Positions 19,078 to 27,907 are shown, counted from the first letter of the stretch. The stretch: 64,000 nucleotides of DNA from Saccharothrix syringae (GCF_009498035.1 NZ_CP034550.1:9114001-9178000); one strand, 5' to 3'. The notes: generated from the letters alone by a model not told the origin. Numbers and translations are program-made.

Positions 19078-19350
19078 CTACCGGTTCGTCCCGGCCTGTC
19101 CGGTGGGGTCGGGGGCTTTCCCGGTGGGTTGTTCCACGATTTCGAACAGGTCGTCGAAGGACAGCGGGGCCAGGGCGGTCAGTGCGCCGGCGATGAAGGC
19201 GGTGCCGGGTTGCAGTGAGCCGGCGACGACCCGGGTCACGGTGGAGCGGTTGAGGCCCATGGCCCTGGCCAGGGCGTAGTGGGACGCGAAGTCCGCCACT
19301 TCGGTGATCTTGACGAAGGTGGTGGTCTTGAGTTTGACGGTGTGGGCCAT
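19078..19350 (-). CDS. Small XRE/Cro-like helix-turn-helix protein
   Basis: A 90-residue protein. Residues 22-70 form a helix-turn-helix domain (ASHYALARAMGLNRSTVTRV, then PGTAFIAGALTALAPLSFDDLFEIV), the pattern of small Cro/C1-like regulators in actinomycete mobile elements. The ATG at 19350 lies directly beside the truncated C-terminus of an IS3 transposase, so the IS end may have brought its promoter or cut into its control region. No target is known. Confidence 0.75.
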   Translation of the reverse strand: MAHTVKLKTTTFVKITEVADFASHYALARAMGLNRSTVTRVVAGSLQPGTAFIAGALTALAPLSFDDLFEIVEQPTGKAPDPTGQAGTNR

Positions 19351-19359
19351 GGCGTTCCC

Positions 19360-20410
19360 GTTTCTCGAGCGGCGATGTCCTTCTCGGCCTCGCCGCGGGT
19401 GCGCCAGGAGCGGCGGTAGACCAATTCGATCTTCAACGTGGAGAAGAAGTTCTCCATCAGGGCATTGTCATACGAGTCGCCGACCGACCCCATGGAAGGC
19501 AGAATTCTGTTGTCCGCCAACCGTTTTGCGAACCGGAAGGCCGTGTAGGTCGACCCGCGGTCGCTGTGGTGGATCAACTGGCCGTCGCGTACGTCGCGGG
19601 ACCAGATCGCGTACTCCAGGGCACCGAGCACGAGGTCGGTGTCGCAGTACCTTCGCTGGTCTTCCAACCCACGATCCGGTTGGAGAACGCGTCGCGCACC
19701 GCCGCGAGCCAGAACACGCCCTCACCGGTCCGGATCCGGGTCGCGTCGGCCCCCCACAACCGGTCCGGCGCCGGCGCGGTGAAGTCCCGGTTCACCCGAT
19801 CAGGGGCCGGTGCCGCTCGTGGATCCTGCCTGGTCGACGGTGTCCGCCAGGGTTTGCGCAGGAAGGCGCCCTGCAGGCCGGCCTGGCGCATCAACCACTC
19901 GACCCGCTTGCGCGACACGCGGATACCCCGACGCCGCAGCACCTGATGAACCCGCGGACTGCCGTAGGTCCCGCCGAAGACGGCGTGGATGTCGGTGATC
20001 TCGGCAGTAATCGCCTCGTTCTCGCGCTCACGGCGGGACGGGTCGGCCTGGCGGGCCACCCAGCCGTGATAGGTGGAGGAGGCGACACCGAGGACCCGGA
20101 GGACGAACTCGACCGGAGAAGCGGCCGCGAAGCTGCTCGACCAGCTTCACGACCGTCGCCGGGTCGGGTCGGGTTCCGCCGCGAAAAACGCGGACGCGGC
20201 CTTGAGGATCTCGTTGGCCCGCTTGAGTTCCGCGTTCTCCATGCGCAGCCGGCGCAGCTCCTCGGACTCGGTGGTCGAGGGCCGGTCGCCACGTTCGCCG
20301 CGGTCGGCCTCGTCCTGCCGAATCCAGTTCCGCAACGCCTCCGGGTGCACGCCCAACTGCTCGGCCAGGCGCCGGATCACTGGCTTGAGGTCCGACTCCC
20401 TTCAGGCCCT
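19360..20410 (-). pseudogene. IS3-family element, truncated and frameshifted
   Basis: OrfA remnant (20147-20380 region) reads RRLAEQLGVHPEALRNWIRQ with the leucine-zipper ELRRLRMENAELKRANEILK; its N-terminus is missing. OrfB pieces are in at least two frames: HAVFGGTYGSPRVHQVLRRR, RDFTAPAPDRLWGADATRIR (first catalytic Asp), then after a shift LIHHSDRGSTYTAFRFAKRL (second Asp) and YDNALMENFFSTLKIELVYR (Glu). The last 60 residues are gone, replaced by the start of the HTH gene. DDE residues are recognisable but the gene cannot make a whole protein. Confidence 0.9.
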
Positions 20411-20682
20411 GTCGGACCATGCTTGGAAAGACTCCGGGCTACCGTGGGAAGCTCATGGCGATCTGCAGGAGTGCTCATGTCCCATGGGCGTCCGCTCGTA
20501 GCCAATGAAAGAGGACTATTCCGCGCAGAGCTTTCGCCAGGTGATCTGAGGTCATTCACCGTCATCGCCGTCGCTTCACCCGGCGGTGAGCCTTGGTGTT
20601 CGTTTCAGGCACGGTGCAGCCGTTCGGGTGGCTCGCCAGTACTCGTCGTCGGCTCGACGGCGTCCATGGCAGCATTTGGACG

Positions 20683-22971
20683 ATGGGGAACCACCGTGAT
20701 CCCGATCCACCCCACGTGGTGAACGCCATGGCCGGCGATGTGACAGGGTTGTTCGTCCAGGCAGGCAAAATTGATGGCGGGGTGCACTACCACCAGCCAG
20801 CACGTCCGGCGGTCGAATGGCCGTACAGGGCTGGGGTCGTGCCACCTCGCGCAGCGTCGTATCAGGAGCGCGCGGCCAGCGACTTGCTAGCACGGGCAGT
20901 AGGTGAGGGCGACGCGGCCATACTGACCACTGACAGGCCGGGCCGGACCAGCGTGATGTCGGGCCTGGGCGGGGTGGGCAAGACCCAACTGGCGGTCGAC
21001 TACGCCGAGCAACTCTGGACTGCCAGTGAGCTGGATCTGCTGGCGTGGGTCACCGCGATCTCGCGAGACACGATCGTGTCCAGCTACGCCAGCCTGGCTG
21101 CGGACCTGACGGGGATTGAGGACCCCGACCCGGAACAGGGCGCACAGCGGCTGTTGGCATGGCTGGCAAGCACGTCCAAGCGCTGGTTGATGGTGCTCGA
21201 CAACCTGCGAAGCCCCGCTGACCTGCGCGGAATGTGGCCACCAGCCAATCACTCGGGCAAGGTGGTGGTGACCACCCGGCGCCGCGACGCGGCACTGCAC
21301 GGCCACCGTCGTCGGCTGATCGAGATCGACGTGTTCACCGACGCCGAGGCGATGGCATACCTGACGGCCAGGTTCGCCGACCACGAGCATTTGCTCGACG
21401 GCACCGCCGTGCTGGCACGCGATTTGGGGTATTTGCCGTTGGCCCTTGCCCAAGCTGCCGCGTTCATGCTCGACCGAAACCTGACTTGCACCGCCTATCA
21501 GGCCCGGCTGGCCGACCGGCGCCGCACTTTGACCTCGCTGCTACCGGAGGCAGATGGGCTGCCCGACGAACACCAAGCGACAGTGGCTGCCACGTGGTCA
21601 TTGTCGATCGAGCAAGCCGACGCGCTGGAGCCAGCCGGATTGGCACGGCCGTTGCTGGAAGTAACCAGTGTGCTGGCTCCGGGCGGGTTTCCGATCGAGG
21701 TGCTTACCGCACCGCCCGTAACAGACATGCTCACTGCCTCGACCGGCCGCGTGATCCGCGCGGAAGAGGCTCGAGACACGTTGGGTTGTCTGCACAGACT
21801 GTCGCTGATCACCATGGACCCGCGGACAGCACATCGGACGGTGCAGGTGCACCCGTTGGTTCAGCGCGTAACCCGGGACGCCATGCCAGTCCGTCATACC
21901 CGGACCGTGGCGCGAGCGGCGGCTGACGCGTTGGTCCGGGTATGGCCAGACAATGAACGCAACCCGGCGTTGAGCGAGGTACTGCGCACCAATGCAACTG
22001 CTCTCAATGACGTTTGCGGTGAGCATCTGTGGCGACCAGGTGCGCATCTGGTTCTGATTTATGTCGGGTTCAGCCTGGACGCCAGGGGGTGGGCAGCACA
22101 GGCACGTGATCATTTTGAGGAAACACTCATTACAGCTGTCGACCGCTTGGGGCCTGATCACCCGGACACGTTGGACATTCGGATGAATCTCGCCGGAACG
22201 CGGGCAAAAGCGGGTGATCTGGCTGGCGCGATTGCCGAGTACGAGGCGTTGCTCGACGACCAGCAACGACTACTGGGTGCCGGTCACGTCAATAACTTGA
22301 TTGTCCGCGGAAACCTCGCGTATTGGCATGGAGAGTACGGAAACCCATCAGGCGCGATCGCCGAGTACGAGTCGTTACGCAGCGATCTTCTGAGGGTGTT
22401 CGGAGCCGAACATCCCTTCGTCTTCAGCGTGCGCAACAACCTTGCTCGATTTCGTGGATCGGTTCTCGACTTGAACGGAGCGTTGGCTGAGTACGCGATG
22501 CTGCTCGATGACCTGATACGTGTCTTGGGTCGCGATCACCCATTTACCATGACCACCTTTGGTAACATCATCGGGCTGCGTGGCGTAGGCGGTGATCCAG
22601 CCGGTGCGTTCACGATGGCCCAAATGTTGCTCACTAGCCAGCTGAGCGTGCTCGGTCCCGACCATCCCGATACCCTCGCTACTCGCAGTACTATGGCCCG
22701 ATGGCAAGGAATGGCCGGTGATCCCGTAGCAGCGGCCACAACGTGCGCACAGGTGCTGCGCGAACGGCAGCGGGCGTTGGGCTCTGATCACCCTGACACG
22801 CTGATGAGCCGCAGTAACCTGGCTTTCTGGCGGGGAATGGCGGGCGATGCCGCAGGCGCTGCCACCGCATGCGAGGAGCTGTTGGCCGACCAACTGCGGG
22901 TGCTTGGCCCCAACCATCCCGAGATCAAGAACACCCGCGAAATGCTTACCCGGTGGCGCAGTAGACGCTGA
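20683..22971 (+). CDS. STAND protein: NB-ARC ATPase with TPR sensor
   Basis: A 762-residue protein. It opens with a short peptide (NAMAGDVTGLFVQAGKIDGG) of the kind seen at the start of actinomycete STAND proteins, then an NB-ARC ATPase: Walker A GLGGVGKT (94-101), Walker B WLMVLDNLRSP, sensor KVVVTTRRRDAAL and GYLPLALAQAAAFM. The last 280 residues are about six TPR units with LGPDHPDTL-type joints. STAND proteins oligomerise after sensing a ligand through the TPRs; several act in phage defence, but no effector domain is obvious in this one. The ATG at 20683 is chosen because the conserved peptide follows it. Codon use is less GC-extreme than the flanks, consistent with acquisition. Confidence 0.88.
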   Translation: MGNHRDPDPPHVVNAMAGDVTGLFVQAGKIDGGVHYHQPARPAVEWPYRAGVVPPRAASYQERAASDLLARAVGEGDAAILTTDRPGRTSVMSGLGGVGKTQLAVDYAEQLWTASELDLLAWVTAISRDTIVSSYASLAADLTGIEDPDPEQGAQRLLAWLASTSKRWLMVLDNLRSPADLRGMWPPANHSGKVVVTTRRRDAALHGHRRRLIEIDVFTDAEAMAYLTARFADHEHLLDGTAVLARDLGYLPLALAQAAAFMLDRNLTCTAYQARLADRRRTLTSLLPEADGLPDEHQATVAATWSLSIEQADALEPAGLARPLLEVTSVLAPGGFPIEVLTAPPVTDMLTASTGRVIRAEEARDTLGCLHRLSLITMDPRTAHRTVQVHPLVQRVTRDAMPVRHTRTVARAAADALVRVWPDNERNPALSEVLRTNATALNDVCGEHLWRPGAHLVLIYVGFSLDARGWAAQARDHFEETLITAVDRLGPDHPDTLDIRMNLAGTRAKAGDLAGAIAEYEALLDDQQRLLGAGHVNNLIVRGNLAYWHGEYGNPSGAIAEYESLRSDLLRVFGAEHPFVFSVRNNLARFRGSVLDLNGALAEYAMLLDDLIRVLGRDHPFTMTTFGNIIGLRGVGGDPAGAFTMAQMLLTSQLSVLGPDHPDTLATRSTMARWQGMAGDPVAAATTCAQVLRERQRALGSDHPDTLMSRSNLAFWRGMAGDAAGAATACEELLADQLRVLGPNHPEIKNTREMLTRWRSRR

Positions 22972-23125
22972 TTTGACCACTGGCGCCGTACCGTGATTGA
23001 CCGAAGTGCGGATTCGTGGGTTTCGGCCAGCATGCAGAATCCCGAAGGCACTCTCATGCAACGTTGGAGCACAGCTCTACGCTTCTGCTGGGCCGGCCGC
23101 TTACGAAATGACCGGTTGCGGGCGC

Positions 23126-23411
23126 TCAGAGGTTCTGGAGGAAGGCCAGGAGCGTGTCGGGTGGTTGGTAGCCGCCGGGTGCAAGGCCGAGCGGGGTGGT
23201 TCTGTCGAGGGCTTTCTGTTTGAGTGCCACGTCGGCGTGGAGGTAGACGTTCGTGGTCGTGGCGGTCTCGTGACCGAGCCAGAGCGCGATGACAGTGGTG
23301 TCGACTCCAGCGTGCAGCAGGCGCATCGCGGAGGTGTGCCGCAGAGTGTGCGGAGTGACGTTCTTGTCGACCAGGCTGAGGCAGTTCTCGGTGGACCGCC
23401 CCGACGAAGCT
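23126..23411 (-). pseudogene. C-terminal fragment of a tyrosine recombinase (phage integrase)
   Basis: The frame reads NVTPHTLRHTSAMRLLHAGV, then TVIALWLGHETATTTNVYLH and ends LLAFLQNL. It keeps the R of HTLRHT, the H of WLGHE and the nucleophilic Y of NVYLHAD, that is the second half of the XerC/D-like catalytic site. The 5' part is missing at the end of an IS3 element, which probably deleted it on insertion. Confidence 0.88.
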
Positions 23412-23431
23412 GGAGGCCGGATCAGTTGACT

Positions 23432-24333
23432 TCAAACCGCTGTGCCGGTGTCGACTGCCGTCCGGTGGAACTTCTCCTCGTACTCGACCGAAGGACTGTT
23501 TCCGCAAAAGGAATGTAACCTTTCCGAGTTATACCAGGCAACCCATTCCATCATGGCCAGTGTCACGCCCGTTGCGTTCTTCCAGTCCCCGTGGAAGTCG
23601 ATGAATTCCTTCCTGTAGAGACTGTTGAGCGACTTGGTGGCGGCATGTCGTAGGAGTCGTCCTTGCTGCCGACGGAACGCGCGGCGCCGATCTGGTCAAG
23701 TCGTTCGGCGTAGCGGATGGAGGTGTATTGAACACCTCTGTCGGAATGGTGGACAAGACCGTCGACACTGCCTCCGCGTGCCCAGACCGCCATGTCCAAG
23801 GCGTCGAGCGCGAGGTCGGCGCCCAGGTGGTCGGCGACCTGCCAGCCAACGACACGGCGGGAGAACAGGTCCTGGACGAACGCGGTGTACACCCAGCCGG
23901 CCGCGGTGGCGACGTAGGTGATGTCGGCGCCCCACCGCAGATCCGGCGCGTCCGCGGTGAAGTCGCGTTCCAGCAGGTCAACGGGGCAATCGCGTCCGGG
24001 TAGGGTGGTGCGGGGCCGCTTGCGGGACGCGGTCACCCCGGCGATGCCCAGCTCGCGCATCAGCCGTTCGACCGTGCACCGCACCACGCCGACGCCCTCC
24101 CGGTTCAGCTGCCCCCACACCTTCCGTGCCCCGTACAGGCCACGCCCCGGTCCGTGCCACACCCGCAGGACCTCCTTTTTCAGCCATTCGTCCCGGACCG
24201 CACGAGCCGACGGAACCGACTCCCGCTCTTTGACCGCCCAAAACGTGGGCGGCGACACCTCCAGCACGGCACAGATCGGCTCCACACCGAACCGTCCGCG
24301 ATGGGTGTCGATGAACTCGACCAGCGCGGCGGT
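23432..24333 (-). pseudogene. IS3 transposase orfB (DDE integrase), frameshifted near its C-terminus
   Basis: OrfB is normally made by -1 frameshifting from orfA. It reads EPICAVLEVSPPTFWAVKER, RDFTADAPDLRWGADITYVA (Asp), GLVHHSDRGVQYTSIRYAER (Asp) and GSKDDSYD, then loses frame near 23645 just before the catalytic Glu. The lost part continues in another frame as SLNSLYRKEFIDFHGDWKNA and MEWVAWYNSERLHSFCG to the stop at 23432. One small indel therefore inactivates an otherwise complete transposase. Confidence 0.88.
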
Positions 24334-24638
24334 TTGGGGTCGAGTTCGCGTGCGAAATACGCCGACGCCGCCTTCAGGATCTCGTTCGCCCGCCGCAGCT
24401 CACGATTCTCCCGTTCGAGCTCGGCGATGCGCTGGGCATCACTCGTCGACGTCCCCGGCCGTTTTCCGCCGTCGACCTCGGCCTGCCGCACCCATGTCCG
24501 CAACGCCTCCCGATGCACCCCGAGCTGGTCCGCGACCCGAGCGACCATGCCCGTCCGCTCGCCCTGGTCAAGCAACTCAAAGACCATGTGAACCGCGCGT
24601 TCCCGCAGCTCAGACGAGTACTTCTTCGGTGGTGCCAT
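24180..24638 (-). CDS. IS3 transposase orfA (HTH protein)
   Basis: Starts MAPPKKYSSELRERAVHMVF with the helix-turn-helix VARVADQLGVHREALRTWVR and a leucine zipper (ELERENRELRRANEILKAAS). The functional orfA part is about 105 residues; the rest of the 152-codon frame overlaps orfB in another frame, as usual in this family where -1 slippage fuses the two. Confidence 0.85.
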   Translation of the reverse strand: MAPPKKYSSELRERAVHMVFELLDQGERTGMVARVADQLGVHREALRTWVRQAEVDGGKRPGTSTSDAQRIAELERENRELRRANEILKAASAYFARELDPKPPRWSSSSTPIADGSVWSRSVPCWRCRRPRFGRSKSGSRFRRLVRSGTNG

Positions 24639-24670
24639 AGCTCCCCACCCTTCCAGGTATCAGAGCCTCC

Positions 24671-25375
24671 ACCCCGGGGCGATCCAGTTCCGATGACACC
24701 GGCAGCCATGGACATGGCGGGTTCCCGACACGCCACGGCGGCAACCTCCGGTGGCGCAGACCTGGTTGTCACCAGCCTGCACCCGCAGGACTCCGGGAAC
24801 CGTGGCGCGAGCACGGTCGCGCTGTTCGCGGCTCGTCTGCTGCGGGTCGACGGCATCCTCGTAGTGCTCACACGTTGTGACTGGACGGCGGGTGAACTGG
24901 CCGACCCGACCGGTGCCGTGGTCACCGCCGGGCAGAAGGCCGATCTGGGCTACCTCCAACACATCGTCGCCGTCCACACCCCCGTCCGTGATGGCCGCTC
25001 CCACCTCGCCGACCCGCCTCCGGACCACCAAACCGATGGCAGCGGGGGCAGCACCGGAGTTCGGCACGGTCCACGCTGTCTGACCCACCCGCGATGGACA
25101 ACGGAGCTGGGGGCGCCACGCCCCCAGCGGCCGTGTCGCGGTCGAGCGCGCCCCGCACCGGGGCACACCCACACCCGACGGCCGGGCGCGGTGACGGGGC
25201 AACGCGAGTCCTGCTCGTCACCGCGCTTGACCCCCTCGGGTCTGCGGAGCGTGGGCACGGAGCGTTCCTCGACGGGACGAGAAGCTCCGGAAAGGGGCAC
25301 CTCCTCCACATCGACGTGGCGACGCCGGGCTGCCGGCGACATCTCCCCACAGCGGTGATGGGCGGTGAGCGATGA
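24671..25375 (+). pseudogene. Truncated, frameshifted methyltransferase-like gene of a recombinase cassette
   Basis: The first 130 codons read GADLVVTSLHPQDSGNRG, TVALFAARLLRVDGILVVLT and GQKADLGYLQHIVAVHTPVR, resembling the C-terminal half of TRM11/DNA-methyltransferase-like proteins found beside serine recombinases in Pseudonocardiales. The N-terminal SAM-binding part is missing at the IS3 end. A frame change near 25090 is needed to reach the stop at 25375, which overlaps the next start as ATGA. Catalytically dead if this reading is right. Family recognition is from memory of neighbouring gene layouts and is moderate. Confidence 0.55.
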
Positions 25376-25647
25376 ACGGCACAGGCACGCCCGAGCCGCG
25401 ACGACCGGCGGGTCGAAAAGATCGACGTGGACCGCAGGGCTTCAAAGCTTCTCGACAGCGGCGGACCGCAGGCGACGACGAAAACCCGTGGAACTTCGAC
25501 GTCGACGTTCGTCGAGTCGGCGGCGCGGAGGGTGAGTGGTTGCGTCGCGAACTGGCTGCCGTCGTCCGAGACCTCCTGCGCTGGGCCAACTACGACATGT
25601 CCGTACAAGAAGGACCTGACCACGACCACGAGGAGTGGGCGGCATGA
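25372..25647 (+). CDS. Small hypothetical protein coupled to the serine recombinase
   Basis: A 91-residue protein starting in an ATGA overlap with the preceding frame and ending in another ATGA overlap with the recombinase start, so it is tightly coupled in translation. The first 35 residues are basic and disordered; the second half (FDVDVRRVGGAEGEWLRREL, AAVVRDLLRWANY) is helical and acidic at the end. No known domain. The conserved coupling suggests an accessory role for the recombinase, such as directionality control, but this is a guess. Confidence 0.7.
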   Translation: MNGTGTPEPRRPAGRKDRRGPQGFKASRQRRTAGDDENPWNFDVDVRRVGGAEGEWLRRELAAVVRDLLRWANYDMSVQEGPDHDHEEWAA

Positions 25648-27620
25648 ACGAGCATGGCCCCAATCCGCCCTCCCCCACCGTGCACGTCGGTGCGGGCCGC
25701 AGAGGACTGAGCAACCTGGCGGTGTCGCCGTTCGGCCTGCCGCTGGCCCTGCACGCGAAGGAGGTTCGCGTCGCGTGGGTCGGGCGTACCTCCACCGAGG
25801 AACACCAGGACCCCGGGCAATCACTGCTGCGGCAGTTGGAGCGCTCGAAGGTCGCCCTGCCCGAGTCGTGGTTGATCGCCTGCCACTTCTGCGACGTCGA
25901 ATCAGGTCGGATGGAGTTGGACCGGCGTGGCCGTGGCAGCGACTACGAACGGTTCGACGTCGTGATCTGTGAGTCGACCTCGCGGATCGCTCGCAAGATG
26001 TACGAGACGCTGTCGGTGGAACGCGAGCTGGAGCAGGCCGGCGTGCCGGTGTTCGCCTCCAACGAGCCGATCCTGCTCACCGGTGGACGCGCGCAGCAGA
26101 TCCTGCAACGGCGGATCAACCAGTCGGTGGCCGAGTACGAAGTGCTCAACATGCTGGAGCTGTCCTGGGGCGGCACCTGCACCCACGTCCGGGAGGGCTA
26201 CAACATCGGCAAGGCCCCATACGGGTACAAGGCCAAGAAGCTGCGCCACCCCAACGCGGCGAAGGCCGAGAAGGGCCTGACCAAGACCCGCCTGGAGCCC
26301 GACGGGGCACGGGCGGAGACGGTGACCCTCATCGCCAAGTGGCGCTACCACGAGAAGCTCGGCTACGACACGATCGCCGAACGCCTCAACACCGACCCGC
26401 AGAAGTACCCGCCCCCGGAGCCGCCGGGCAAGGTGCGCGCACGCGGCGCGTGGTCGAAGTCCAGCGTCGCGGAGCTGTTGAAGAATCCCAAGTACACCGG
26501 CTACCAGGTCTACAACCGACGCGCCCGGCGCAGCCGGGGCGGGAACAACAAGCCGAACCCGCCGGAGATGTGGGTGTGGTCCACCGAGCCGGCCCACGAG
26601 CCCCTGATCCCGAAGTGGATGTTCGACGCGTTCAACGCCACCAGCAGTGAGCGCATGGGCTCACGCGACGGCAGCGAACCCAACACCCACCCCGCCACCA
26701 AGCGCACCTACCTGTTCCGCGGCCGCGTGGTGTGCGACTGCGGCAGGCGCATGATGGGGCACCCGCACAAGCAGGGGTACACCTACTACCGCTGCTGGCC
26801 GACCAACAACAACCGCGGCCGACCCGACAAGCACGCCGAACACCCCCGCACGGTCTACATCCGCGAAGAGATGATCATCACAGCGGTCGAGCGGGCCTAC
26901 AGCGAGTTCCTCTTCCACCCTGGCCGGCGGACCATGCTCATCCAGGACATCGACCACGCCGAGCGACAGGCACAGCGGGAGCGGACCGAGCAGCAGGCCC
27001 GGCTGCAACGCCAGGTGGCCGACCTGGCCCGCCGGCAGGACAACCTACTGCGCCAAGCTGAGGGCGCCAACCCCGACGACCCGTTCACCCAGGGCCTGCG
27101 CCAGCGCTACAACGAGTTGCAGACCGAACGCCGCCTCGTCCTCGATCAACTCTCGGGACTCGACACCCGCGACGCCGACCAAACGAGACGACCAAACGAG
27201 ACCGACCTGGACGTGCTGGACGCGCTGCCGCACCTGGCGCTCAACCTCCACGAGGCACCCGAAGCGCTCCAACGACGACTCTACGAACTGACCCAGCTGA
27301 AGATCGAGATCCACTACCGGACCCACGAAGCCACGCTGACGATCACGCTACCGGGGGACGACGTGGCGGCCGTGTCCAGCGCCGCCACCGCCCTGCAGCG
27401 GCTGGACGAGCGCGCCCACCACCGGGCCGCGACCACGAAACCGCAGGTAGACGCCAGTGTGAATGCTGGACGTGCCCCCGGTGCGACTCGAACGCACACT
27501 GGACGGATTTTGAGTCCGCTGCCTCTGCCGATTGGGCTACGGGGGCCGGCGGGAGCACTCTACTGGATCCGCCCCCGGAGCCGGCGCGCAACCCCGGGCC
27601 CGCGCGTCCTCAGGACTTGA
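25644..27620 (+). CDS. Large serine recombinase (site-specific integrase)
   Basis: About 658 residues. The resolvase-type catalytic domain has VAWVGRTSTEEHQDPGQSLL with the nucleophile S50 and R48, and FDVVICESTSRIARKMYETL. The recombinase domain follows (APYGYKAKK, WSKSSVAELLKNPKYTGYQV), then a zinc ribbon (VVCDCGRRM ... YYRCWP) and a coiled coil (about 430-490). It would integrate and excise the island using short att cores. The C-terminal 50 codons run through the tRNA-Leu gene on the other strand and overlap csoR by 11 bp, so the natural C-terminus has probably been changed by integration and the real protein may originally have ended earlier. Confidence 0.9.
   Translation: MNEHGPNPPSPTVHVGAGRRGLSNLAVSPFGLPLALHAKEVRVAWVGRTSTEEHQDPGQSLLRQLERSKVALPESWLIACHFCDVESGRMELDRRGRGSDYERFDVVICESTSRIARKMYETLSVERELEQAGVPVFASNEPILLTGGRAQQILQRRINQSVAEYEVLNMLELSWGGTCTHVREGYNIGKAPYGYKAKKLRHPNAAKAEKGLTKTRLEPDGARAETVTLIAKWRYHEKLGYDTIAERLNTDPQKYPPPEPPGKVRARGAWSKSSVAELLKNPKYTGYQVYNRRARRSRGGNNKPNPPEMWVWSTEPAHEPLIPKWMFDAFNATSSERMGSRDGSEPNTHPATKRTYLFRGRVVCDCGRRMMGHPHKQGYTYYRCWPTNNNRGRPDKHAEHPRTVYIREEMIITAVERAYSEFLFHPGRRTMLIQDIDHAERQAQRERTEQQARLQRQVADLARRQDNLLRQAEGANPDDPFTQGLRQRYNELQTERRLVLDQLSGLDTRDADQTRRPNETDLDVLDALPHLALNLHEAPEALQRRLYELTQLKIEIHYRTHEATLTITLPGDDVAAVSSAATALQRLDERAHHRAATTKPQVDASVNAGRAPGATRTHTGRILSPLPLPIGLRGPAGALYWIRPRSRRATPGPRVLRT
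27471..27487. repeat. Right att-like copy within the tRNA-Leu 3' end
   Basis: cgtgcccccggtgcgac, identical to 8410-8426. Here it forms the 3' end of the intact tRNA gene and lies inside the recombinase reading frame, as expected if the element carried the tRNA end as its attP core. Confidence 0.65.
27473..27546 (-). tRNA. tRNA-Leu (anticodon CAA)
   Basis: The complement folds as a 74-base cloverleaf: acceptor GCCCCCG/CGGGGGC with A as discriminator, a short D arm (GCC/GGC), anticodon stem GCGGA/TCCGT around CTCAAAA (anticodon CAA), and T arm GTGCG-TTCGAGT-CGCAC. The CCA end is not encoded. The short variable arm is unusual for a leucine tRNA but matches my recollection of the actinomycete CAA isoacceptor. 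It is the likely island attachment site. Confidence 0.9.
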
Positions 27621-27891
27621 CCAGGCGACCGATCGCGGCGGAGGCTTCGGCGATCTTCTCGTCCGCCACCTCGCCGCCGGCGGCCACGGCCTGGGCCACG
27701 CAGTGCTTGAGGTGCTCGTCGAGCAGCCCCAGCGACACCGCCTGCAGCGCCTTGGTGGCGGCCGAGATCTGGGTCAGGACGTCGATGCAGTAGTCGTCGT
27801 TCTCGATCATGCGCTGGAGGCCGCGGACCTGGCCCTCGATGCGCCGCAACCGCTTGAGGTACGCGTCCTTGTCCGCCGTGTAACCGTGCAT
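27610..27891 (-). CDS. csoR: CsoR/RcnR-family metal-sensing repressor
   Basis: A 93-residue all-helical repressor. The start HGYTADKDAYLKRLRRIEGQ followed by VRGLQRMIENDDYCIDVLTQ is diagnostic of the family. The ligand set is C35, H60 and C64 (EHLKHC), the Cu(I)-sensing C-H-C arrangement of CsoR, although related persulfide sensors (CstR) share the Cys residues. Metal binding would release it from DNA. A dyad TACCC-N5-GGGTA lies 17 bp upstream of its ATG, so it probably represses itself. No copper ATPase or chaperone gene is adjacent; its other targets must be elsewhere. Its 3' end overlaps the recombinase frame. Confidence 0.9.
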   Translation of the reverse strand: MHGYTADKDAYLKRLRRIEGQVRGLQRMIENDDYCIDVLTQISAATKALQAVSLGLLDEHLKHCVAQAVAAGGEVADEKIAEASAAIGRLVKS

Positions 27892-27907
27892 CGCTCCCGG
27901 CCTTCCC

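Larger units (their letters stand above)
23412..24670 (-). mobile_element. IS3-family insertion sequence, about 1.26 kb
   Basis: Contains orfA and orfB in the usual overlapping arrangement. The ends carry imperfect inverted repeats: ggaggccggatcag at the left and, reading in from the right, ggaggctctgatac. No target-site duplication is visible, and different remnants lie on each side (tyrosine recombinase left, methyltransferase-like gene right), so flanking DNA was probably lost. Confidence 0.8.
8410..27487. mobile_element. Putative genomic island at tRNA-Leu(CAA)
   Basis: About 19 kb bounded by a 17-bp direct repeat. The right copy is the 3' end of an intact tRNA-Leu; the left copy is only the 3' fragment, as expected for attL/attR after insertion into a tRNA gene. 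A serine recombinase gene lies at the right end next to the tRNA. The interval holds two cas-less CRISPR arrays, a phospholipase-tipped secreted protein, STAND and SARP regulators, three damaged IS elements and a broken tyrosine recombinase, and its gene density is lower than on both flanks. Boundaries are inferred; more than one insertion event is likely. Confidence 0.6.

Noticed and set aside
18778..19218. 146-codon plus-strand frame in the gap before the HTH gene
   Set aside because: No ribosome site or domain, and its second half is the mirror of the HTH gene. Too weak to call.
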